From CAZITB01 sp964542055 (GTDB lineage: Bacteria; Planctomycetota; Phycisphaerae; Sedimentisphaerales; CAMDDF01), in the NCBI GenBank assembly GCA_964542055.1, contig CAZITB010000021.1:1-29575 (forward strand): 29,575 nt of DNA, in the 5' to 3' direction. A program made the position numbers and the translations under genes. The notes below the pieces were generated by a model. That model was not told where the DNA came from. It ran no database searches and was given only the letters and a program-made list of their open reading frames with translations. This document shows positions 24,777 to 29,575 of the stretch, one piece after another. Positions within the stretch are counted from its first letter, which is position 1. Every line of letters begins with the position of its first letter.

Positions 24777-24789
24777 AAAACACCCTTTC
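24763..24789 (-). terminator. terminator of the nfnA-nfnB operon, embedded in the end of the RsbW gene
   Basis: Read on the minus strand: GAAAGGGTGT, 7-base loop, ACATCCTTTC, then TGTTTTTA. All ten pairs form, including one G-U; on the plus strand the same position is an A-C mismatch and no T tract follows. It lies 21 bases past the nfnB stop. Confidence 0.6.
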
Positions 24790-24809
24790 GAACTATATGC
24801 TACAGGTTT

Positions 24810-26285
24810 TTATTTTGATTTTAAATACTGATCTATTGCTTTTGCTGCAATTCTTCCCTGACCCATTGCAAGGATCACGGTAGCAGCACCTAAGACGATA
24901 TCGCCGCCTGCATAAACTCCTTCAAGGGAAGTTTTACAATTTTCGTCAACCACAATATTGCTCCACTTGTTAAAGTCCAAGTCAGGGGTGGTCTGTTCGA
25001 TCAATGGATTTGCTCCATTGCCGATTGCAACTATAACTGTATCTACATCCAGTATGTATTCTGAGCCTTCGATCGGCACAGGTCTGCGTCTGCCTGATTC
25101 ATCAGGTTCTCCGAGTTCATATTTTAGAACTTCCAAAGCTTTTACATAGCCGTCTTGGGTGCCGATTATGCTCTTGGGATTTCTTAAAAGGTGAAATTCT
25201 ATGCCTTCTTCTTTGGCATGGTGAACTTCTTCAACACGAGCCGGCATTTCCTGTTCGCTTCTTCTGTAAATGAGATATACATTATCAGCTCCGAGCCTCA
25301 TGGCAGTTCTCGCCGAATCCATCGCTACATTTCCACCGCCTAATACAGCAACTTTTCTGGACTTGGCAATCGGGGTATCGCTTCCTTTGCCAAACTGGTA
25401 AGCTTTCATCAAATTTGCACGGGTGAGATATTCATTCGCGCTGTAAACACCCACAAGCTGTTCGCCTTCGATGTTCATAAATCTTGGCAGGCCTGCGCCG
25501 ACACCGATATAACAAGCGTCGAAACCGTCTTCTTTCATCAGTTGTTCGATGGTTCTTGTTCTGCCGACCAAAAAATTAGTTACTATCTTTACTCCCATTT
25601 TTTCCAGGGTTTCTATCTCTCTTTGCACAATGGCTTTTGGCAGCCTGAATTCCGGGATGCCGTAAACCAGAACGCCCCCGGGTTTATGGAAAGCTTCAAA
25701 TACTGTCACATCATGCCCCATTCTGCGGAGGTCAGTTGCCACTACTATTCCGCCAGGGCCTGAGCCGATTACAGCAACTTTTTTACCGGTCTCTTTTGCA
25801 ACAGCAGGTGTTGAATCATTCTGGCTGTCTAAATCAGCAACAAATCTTTCAATTCTGCCAATTGAAACCGCTTTGGTAGGATCTTTAAACTTTTTACCAA
25901 CTGTACAATGCAGCTGACATTGAACTTCCTGGGGACAAACTCTTCCGCATACCGCGGGCAAAAGAGAGTTTTCTTTTATAATATCCAATGCTTTTTTGAA
26001 ATTACCGTATGCAACTTCTGTAACGAAACCTTTAATGTCAATGGCTACTGGACAACCTTTGACACAAGGAGCATTTTTACACCTCAGACATCTCATAGCC
26101 TCCAACTGAGCCTGCAAGGGCGTATAGCCAAGTGCAACTTCGTCTATATTGTTTTTCCTTACTTGCGGATCCTGTTCAGGGATGCTCTGAGCGGGTATAT
26201 CATATCGGTCGGTTGGTTTTAAATTACCTTCTTGTTCTTTTCTTAAAAGCTCTTCTAAAAGCTGTTTTTTTTCCTGGTCTGTCAT
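24810..26285 (-). CDS. nfnB: NfnB-type NADPH/ferredoxin oxidoreductase subunit (glutamate synthase small-subunit-like)
   Basis: 491 residues from the ATG at 26285, which has GGAG 6 bases upstream; the ATG at 26303 lacks that. N-terminal 4Fe-4S ligands are CLRCKNAPCVKGC (Cys66, 69, 74, 78) and further Cys at about 113, 117, 123 and 127. An FAD-binding GxGxxG (VAVIGSGPGG, about 169-178) and an NADPH-binding VAVLGGGNVAMDS (about 312-324) follow, and the end has AGGDIVLGAATVILAMGQGR. This is the GltD-like fold shared by glutamate synthase beta subunits and NfnB. Because nfnA is immediately upstream (29 bases) I call it NfnB: the pair couples NADH and reduced ferredoxin to NADP+ reduction by flavin-based electron bifurcation. 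Confidence 0.9.
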   Translation of the reverse strand: MTDQEKKQLLEELLRKEQEGNLKPTDRYDIPAQSIPEQDPQVRKNNIDEVALGYTPLQAQLEAMRCLRCKNAPCVKGCPVAIDIKGFVTEVAYGNFKKALDIIKENSLLPAVCGRVCPQEVQCQLHCTVGKKFKDPTKAVSIGRIERFVADLDSQNDSTPAVAKETGKKVAVIGSGPGGIVVATDLRRMGHDVTVFEAFHKPGGVLVYGIPEFRLPKAIVQREIETLEKMGVKIVTNFLVGRTRTIEQLMKEDGFDACYIGVGAGLPRFMNIEGEQLVGVYSANEYLTRANLMKAYQFGKGSDTPIAKSRKVAVLGGGNVAMDSARTAMRLGADNVYLIYRRSEQEMPARVEEVHHAKEEGIEFHLLRNPKSIIGTQDGYVKALEVLKYELGEPDESGRRRPVPIEGSEYILDVDTVIVAIGNGANPLIEQTTPDLDFNKWSNIVVDENCKTSLEGVYAGGDIVLGAATVILAMGQGRIAAKAIDQYLKSK

Positions 26286-26314
26286 TTTTAACTCCAAACT
26301 CATCCATGTTTTTA

Positions 26315-27163
26315 TTAATCAAGCCCGATTTTACAGTTATGCTCTTGAAAGGTTTTATGAGCCTGCTGTTCAAGTTCTTTATAAGCTGAAAGTCTTTTGG
26401 TCATGAGATCAAAATTGACTAAATGACCGTCAAATTCCGGGCCGTCCACACATACGAATTTAGTCTGACCGCCAACTTCAACCCTGCAGCCCCCGCACAT
26501 TCCGGTTCCGTCAACCATGATTGTATTTAACGATACCACGGTCTTAACACCAAAATCTTTGGTGGTTTCGCAGCAGAATTTCATCATAATTGCAGGGCCT
26601 ATCGCAACAGCTAGTTCTGGTTTATCTTTCTGGCAAACCTCTTTCAAAGGTTCGGTTACCAGGGCTTTTCGGCCATAGGAACCGTCATCGGTAACGACGA
26701 TAAGTTCGTCACTGATTGCCTTGAAATCATCTTCAAGTATCAAAAGTTCTTTCGTCCTTGCACCTATTATAGAAATAACTTTGTTTCCTGCCTTCTTCAT
26801 GGCAGTTGCTATGGGCAGCAAAGGAGCATTTCCGATACCTCCTCCTACGCAGACAACTGTTCCAAATTTCTCTATATGAGTCGGTTTACCTAAAGGACCT
26901 ACAATGCTGTCCACATAGTCACCTGCTTTTAACTGAGCCAATTCTGACGTTGTTTTGCCTACACTTTGCCAGATTAGCCTTATCGTTCCGTTTTCAGGAT
27001 CTGCACCGGCAATTGTCAGCGGTATTCTTTCACTGTATTCATCATTCAAAGTAACAATAACAAACTGCCCAGGTTTACGGGCTTTTGCAATTAACTCCGC
27101 CTCAATTGTTGCTGTGAATACATTTTCTGACAATTTTTCAATAGAAATAATTTTGTGAGCCAA
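26315..27163 (-). CDS. nfnA: NfnA-type FAD/[2Fe-2S] subunit (sulfide dehydrogenase/DHOD electron-transfer-like)
   Basis: 282 residues, the usual NfnA length, starting at a TTG codon (27163) with AAAGG 8 bases upstream. Features: an FAD-binding RIPLTIAG segment near 46, an NAD(H)-binding CVGGGIGNAPLLPIA near 105, and a C-terminal [2Fe-2S] site VDGTGMCGGCRVEVGG with Asp218, Cys223, Cys226 and Cys238; NfnA is known to use an Asp as one of the four ligands, and that pattern is kept. With NfnB it forms the cytoplasmic heterodimer that exchanges electrons among NAD(H), NADP(H) and ferredoxin, supplying NADPH in fermentative anaerobes. It is distinguished from dihydroorotate dehydrogenase PyrK by the adjacent gltD-like gene. 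Confidence 0.9.
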   Translation of the reverse strand: MAHKIISIEKLSENVFTATIEAELIAKARKPGQFVIVTLNDEYSERIPLTIAGADPENGTIRLIWQSVGKTTSELAQLKAGDYVDSIVGPLGKPTHIEKFGTVVCVGGGIGNAPLLPIATAMKKAGNKVISIIGARTKELLILEDDFKAISDELIVVTDDGSYGRKALVTEPLKEVCQKDKPELAVAIGPAIMMKFCCETTKDFGVKTVVSLNTIMVDGTGMCGGCRVEVGGQTKFVCVDGPEFDGHLVNFDLMTKRLSAYKELEQQAHKTFQEHNCKIGLD

Positions 27164-27202
27164 TTTGAATACCTTTCTTTAACAATTCAAAATAAAAGGC
27201 TA

Positions 27203-27230
27203 TTATTACAAATATTCTTTGATTTAGCAA
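27203..27230 (-). promoter_or_regulatory. candidate promoter of nfnA-nfnB
   Basis: Minus strand: -35 TTGCTA (27225-27230), 16-base spacer, -10 TAATAA (27203-27208). The 322-base divergent region 27164-27485 contains this, the HU promoter and a short upstream reading frame, and no other gene that I can see. Confidence 0.35.
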
Positions 27231-27342
27231 GGTTTCATAACTTTATAATTGAATAATTTTGCTATGTTCAGATGATCGGTATTTTTTTGGCTGCTATCAA
27301 AGATAATGATGAAAAAAATGTCAGAAAATATTTTAAAAAATC

Positions 27343-27371
27343 TTGATGTTTAGAAGTCTTTGCTGTATAGT
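27343..27371 (+). promoter_or_regulatory. sigma-70-type promoter of the HU gene
   Basis: -35 TTGATG (27343-27348), 17-base spacer, -10 TATAGT (27366-27371). A transcription start near 27378 would leave a long leader of about 108 bases containing an 18-codon reading frame. Confidence 0.6.
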
Positions 27372-27409
27372 AATTTGCGTTGATTATTTGATTTGAAAAG
27401 GGCGAATCT

Positions 27410-27466
27410 ATGACACCGGTTGCGGGCAGTTTTTCTTTCGAAATTCACAGAATGGTTAAATATTAA
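27410..27466 (+). other. possible 18-codon leader peptide upstream of HU
   Basis: An ATG at 27410, preceded by AAAAGGGCG (good ribosome site), opens a short frame ending at TAA 27466, 19 bases before the HU ATG. The peptide is MTPVAGSFSFEIHRMVKY. There is no family match; the only support is position and the ribosome site. Confidence 0.3.
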
Positions 27467-27485
27467 CATTTAAAAGAGGTATTCT

Positions 27486-27791
27486 ATGGCTACAATAACG
27501 AAAAAGGAGTTGGTTGACCGTATAGCAGAACAAACTCAAGCCAAAAGAGTGGTGGTCAAACGTGTTATCCAATCTTTCCTTGATGAGATAGTTGATGAAT
27601 TAGGTAAGGATAATCGCCTGGAATTCCGTGATTTTGGTGTTTTTGAGACTAGAAGCAGGGCTTCGAGAGTCGCACAGAATCCTAAAACTCTGGAAAGAGT
27701 TGAAGTTCCTTCCAAACGGACTGTCAAATTTAAGGTTGGGAGATTGATGAAAGACAAATTGGAGTCATTGCAGCCAGCGTCGGAAGTTTAA
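27486..27791 (+). CDS. hup: HU/IHF-family DNA-binding protein
   Basis: 101 residues, one bacterial DNA-bending domain. The N-terminus (MATITKKELVDRIAEQT) forms the dimerisation helices and the middle GVFETRSRASRVAQNPKTLE carries the RNP-type DNA-arm sequence, with Pro near the tip and KRTVKFKVGR after it. It should bind and bend DNA without strong sequence preference, as a nucleoid protein. AAGAGG is placed 6 bases before the ATG. The last approximately 8 residues (LQPASEV) exceed the 90-residue HU core. It is followed 32 bases later by a cold-shock gene. Confidence 0.95.
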   Translation: MATITKKELVDRIAEQTQAKRVVVKRVIQSFLDEIVDELGKDNRLEFRDFGVFETRSRASRVAQNPKTLERVEVPSKRTVKFKVGRLMKDKLESLQPASEV

Positions 27792-27804
27792 TAATTTTTC
27801 ACTC

Positions 27805-27822
27805 TTTAACTCAGGAGTTAAA
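27805..27822 (+). promoter_or_regulatory. hairpin that overlaps the cold-shock gene ribosome binding site
   Basis: TTTAACT (27805-27811) / AGTTAAA (27816-27822) with loop CAGG. The AGGAG Shine-Dalgarno (27813-27817) is spread over the loop and right arm, and the ATG follows at 27824. Folding would partially hide the ribosome site. Confidence 0.5.
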
Positions 27823-27823
27823 A

Positions 27824-28030
27824 ATGGTTGCAGGTACCGTCAAATGGTTCGATGTCAAAAAGGGCTACGGTTTTATTCAACAGGAAAATGGACAGGATGT
27901 TTTTGTACACTTTTCAGACATAACTTCAGAGGGCTTAGGGATTTTGAAAGATGGACAAAATGTGGAATTCGATTTAATCAGGGGTGATATTGGTCCAAAA
28001 GCAACAAATGTAAGAGCCGCAAGTCTGTGA
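27824..28030 (+). CDS. csp: cold-shock domain protein (CspA family)
   Basis: 68 residues, single cold-shock domain. The two RNA-binding motifs are RNP1 KGYGFIQ (about 13-19) and RNP2 VFVHFS (about 26-31), and the chain begins with the usual GTVKWFD. These proteins bind single-stranded RNA and DNA and relax secondary structure during cold or growth transitions. It has its own AGGAG, within a hairpin, and lies between HU and the HNH gene. Confidence 0.96.
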   Translation: MVAGTVKWFDVKKGYGFIQQENGQDVFVHFSDITSEGLGILKDGQNVEFDLIRGDIGPKATNVRAASL

Positions 28031-28075
28031 TTTTTGTGACCTTTTTTAGTCTATTTTGAATATAGAAGGTAAGTG

Positions 28076-28711
28076 ATGGACTTGGTCTGTCAAAGTTATG
28101 CGGTAAATCAAAATGTGCTATTGCTCAATAAGCACTATATGGCAATACGTATTATCAATGTTCGGCGTGCAATTTCACTGCTTTACCAAGACCAGGCTGA
28201 AGTAATTGATTGCCAATCCGGTACTTACGGCAGTTATGATTTCCAAAACTGGTGCCAGATTAGCCAGGTAAAGTATAATTTCGAGCCAGACACTCACGAC
28301 TGGATATCCACGGTGGACTATTATCTTGCAGTTCCACAAGTTATAAGGCTTTTGGTGTATGACCGGCTTCCCAAAAGAAATGTAAAACTCAATCGACGAA
28401 ATATTTTCGCCAGGGATTCTAACCGTTGCCAATATTGTGGAAAGAAACCACTTATGAGTGAGTTGTCACTTGACCATGTTACTCCTAAGCGGCTTGGAGG
28501 AAAAAGCACATGGGAAAATCTTGTATGTTCATGCACCAATTGTAATTCGAAAAAGGGCGGCAGGACGCCGGCTCAAGCCAGAATGAAACTTATAAAGCAG
28601 CCTGTTAAACCGAAACGGAATCCAGTAATTCATTTGCATTTATCTAATTCTCGTTACGAAAGCTGGAAAAATTTTCTTAACGAAGCCTACTGGTCAGTGG
28701 AATTGCAATAA
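28076..28711 (+). CDS. HNH endonuclease
   Basis: 211 residues from the ATG at 28076 with AAGG 6 bases upstream; a GTG at 28073 is the alternative. The N-terminal 110 residues have no clear motif. The HNH domain (about 112-165) has [12 protein letters not shown], then [13 protein letters not shown], then [16 protein letters not shown]: a C-x2-C / C-x2-C zinc pair framing the DH, N and N-x3-K residues of the beta-beta-alpha-metal site. Proteins of this size are widespread chromosomal genes in Planctomycetes, Bacteroidetes and others and are not obviously part of a restriction or mobile element; their role is not settled. No partner methylase is nearby. Confidence 0.88.
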   Translation: MDLVCQSYAVNQNVLLLNKHYMAIRIINVRRAISLLYQDQAEVIDCQSGTYGSYDFQNWCQISQVKYNFEPDTHDWISTVDYYLAVPQVIRLLVYDRLPKRNVKLNRRNIFARDSNRCQYCGKKPLMSELSLDHVTPKRLGGKSTWENLVCSCTNCNSKKGGRTPAQARMKLIKQPVKPKRNPVIHLHLSNSRYESWKNFLNEAYWSVELQ

Positions 28712-28738
28712 AAAAAACCCGAAAATAATTCCGGGTTT
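28711..28738 (-). terminator. terminator of the cysteine-rich lipoprotein gene
   Basis: AAACCCG (28715-28721) / CGGGTTT (28732-28738) stem with a 10-base loop. On the minus strand it is followed by a run of T residues (complement of the A tract at 28711-28714) and lies 23 bases past the stop at 28762. It may also end the convergent HNH transcript, though the plus-strand T tail is weak. Confidence 0.75.
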
Positions 28739-28761
28739 AGTAGGTATCTTTTTTAACTTTG

Positions 28762-29109
28762 TTATTTATCGCAGCAAGATTTCTCACACTTCTGGGCACA
28801 GGTTTTTGTGCAATTTGCATCTTTTTGTGTGCAACAATCTTTTTTGCAGTTATCCTGGCACTTTTCCTGGCAAATTTTTGCAGTTTTGTCACATTTATTG
28901 GCAGTAAATGGACAGGTTTTGGTAGCTGATGAACAAGAAGCAAGTTTAGCTTCGGATGATTTTTGACAAGTTTGAGCACTTGCACAAGCTTTAACATTAG
29001 AATTTGAATTTAACTGGGATTCAGCGGTTAATTCTTCTTCGCAACCGGCTACCAATCCAGCAAAAGCAAAAACAAATGCGATGGCAGTAATTTTTAAGAA
29101 ATTCTTCAT
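28762..29109 (-). CDS. cysteine-rich lipoprotein
   Basis: 115 residues from the ATG at 29109, placed 7 bases after AGGAG; the ATG at 29115 is only one base from it. The signal peptide ends in LVAGC, a lipobox with the lipidated Cys23, so the protein should be anchored in a membrane facing the periplasm. The mature part has 15 further Cys: at 42, 48, then every seven residues at 59, 66, 73 and 80, then two identical modules of C-x3-C-x3-C-x3-C-C (80-93 and 100-113) exactly 20 residues apart. Lys is abundant and hydrophobic residues are few. Metal or redox-active thiol binding is inference; I recognise no family. Confidence 0.75.
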   Translation of the reverse strand: MKNFLKITAIAFVFAFAGLVAGCEEELTAESQLNSNSNVKACASAQTCQKSSEAKLASCSSATKTCPFTANKCDKTAKICQEKCQDNCKKDCCTQKDANCTKTCAQKCEKSCCDK

Positions 29110-29141
29110 GACCATTCTCCTAAATTAAATTATTTTAATAT

Positions 29142-29171
29142 ACTATACTAAATCAATAGGAAAATGTTCAA
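29142..29171 (-). promoter_or_regulatory. sigma-70-type promoter of the cysteine-rich lipoprotein gene
   Basis: Minus strand: -35 TTGAAC (29166-29171), 18-base spacer, -10 TATAGT (29142-29147). It gives a leader of about 27 bases with the AGGAG site and indicates transcription separate from the sigma factor gene. Confidence 0.5.
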
Positions 29172-29203
29172 GTGTTTTTTAGAAAATTGATAAATTTTTT
29201 ATA

Positions 29204-29575
29204 TCAGTCATAATTCATTTGCTCTCGGAGCTTTTCCAGTGCTGATTTCTGAAGTTGCCTGCATCTTTCGCGGGTAAGACCAAGAATTTCGGATATCTCT
29301 TTAAGCCCAAGCGGTTCATTACCATCAAGGCCGAAACGCATTGTCAATATTTTGGCTTCTCTGGCCTCAAGAGTTTTTATCAGATCAAGTGATTTCTGCA
29401 ACTCCTCATCTGTGAGCATAGCCGAATATGGAGCGCTAAGTTTTTCATCGCATATCGATTCAAAAATATCACTATCGGGTTCGGTTGAATTGCTCGGGGA
29501 TGAACTATTTAGAGAAAATATGATCTCAGAGATAACTTTTGCTTTTCTTTTGGTAATTTCCATTTTCGCTGCCAT
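29204..29575 (-). CDS. RpoD-like sigma-70 factor, C-terminal part (5' end outside window)
   Basis: The minus-strand frame is open to the window edge, so the N-terminal part with regions 1-2 lies beyond base 29575; the Met at the edge is probably internal. The visible 123 residues correspond to the end of region 3 and region 4: TLEAREAKILTMRFGLDG is the region 4.1 helix and LKEISEILGLTRERCRQLQK is the 4.2 helix-turn-helix that reads the -35 element, followed by SALEKLREQM. RpoD has VSRERVRQIE here, so Arg-Glu-Arg is kept while Cys and Leu are substitutions. The acidic linker (DSDIFESICDEKLSAPYSAM) matches region 3.2-like spacing. It could be RpoD itself or an RpoD-like paralogue. Confidence 0.85.
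   Translation of the reverse strand: MAAKMEITKRKAKVISEIIFSLNSSSPSNSTEPDSDIFESICDEKLSAPYSAMLTDEELQKSLDLIKTLEAREAKILTMRFGLDGNEPLGLKEISEILGLTRERCRQLQKSALEKLREQMNYD

Noticed and set aside
28414..28580. Mobile element or homing endonuclease around the HNH gene
   Set aside because: No intron, inverted repeats, or interrupted gene; size and context fit a resident chromosomal HNH protein.
28737..28997. 86-residue minus-strand frame overlapping the cysteine-rich lipoprotein
   Set aside because: Lysine-rich out-of-frame shadow; the lipoprotein frame has a lipobox, signal peptide and ribosome site.
1..29575. CRISPR arrays, insertion sequences, phage genes
   Set aside because: No regularly spaced repeats, transposase or capsid-type frames were found by reading.

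Overview
This A+T-rich window looks like chromosomal DNA from an anaerobic, Gram-negative-type bacterium. I infer a Planctomycetota lineage, probably Phycisphaerae/Sedimentisphaerales-like. The grounds are PilX-like prepilins with bactofilin-like or beta-helical bodies next to an RCC1-repeat secreted protein, a small HNH endonuclease near cspA, and a ferredoxin-based metabolism (2-oxoacid:ferredoxin oxidoreductase gamma subunit plus an NfnAB pair). The taxonomy is inference; no marker gene such as rRNA is present. I see no IS elements, prophage or CRISPR array. Most genes carry AGGAG-like ribosome binding sites and several have sigma-70-type promoters with 16-18 nt spacers.

Layout. 1-971 (+): end of a korC-like gene and an orphan exbD. 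979-1446 (-): lone CheW-domain protein. 1685-3273 (+): DUF47/PhoU-like regulator and PiT phosphate transporter, overlapping by one base. 3279-5633 (-): operon manA, NusG-family antiterminator, small membrane protein, GNAT acetyltransferase. 5803-7785 (+): ribF, nrnA. 7893-10745 (+): GAF sigma-54 activator and secreted alkaline phosphatase. 10746-11108 (-): tRNA-Gly(UCC) and a DUF1328 micro-membrane protein. 11237-15143 (-): PAS/GAF histidine kinase and GAF-GGDEF diguanylate cyclase.

15390-19903 (+) is the most distinctive block: PilX-like protein with seven S/T/A-G-Q/K motifs, a seven-unit RCC1 propeller protein, a second PilX-like protein and a 63-residue acidic exported peptide, closed by a clear terminator. 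20034-22890 (+): amidohydrolase-like protein and a sodium:neurotransmitter-symporter-family transporter under a near-consensus promoter. 22893-23608 (-): MazG-like pyrophosphohydrolase and an Rrf2 regulator with an apparent self-operator. 23970-24776 (+): STAS antagonist and RsbW-like kinase. 24810-27163 (-): nfnB and nfnA. 27486-28711 (+): HU, cold-shock protein, HNH endonuclease. 28762-29575 (-): cysteine-rich lipoprotein and the C-terminal part of an RpoD-like sigma factor cut by the window edge.

Functionally the window combines housekeeping (ribF, nrnA, HU, csp, sigma, tRNA), redox balance (KorC, NfnAB), phosphate handling (PiT, alkaline phosphatase), many signalling parts lacking local partners (CheW, histidine kinase, diguanylate cyclase, STAS/RsbW) and one unexplained cell-surface or pseudopilus-like locus. 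The best candidates for something undescribed are the PilX-RCC1-PilX-acidic peptide operon and the lipoprotein with a 20-residue cysteine repeat.
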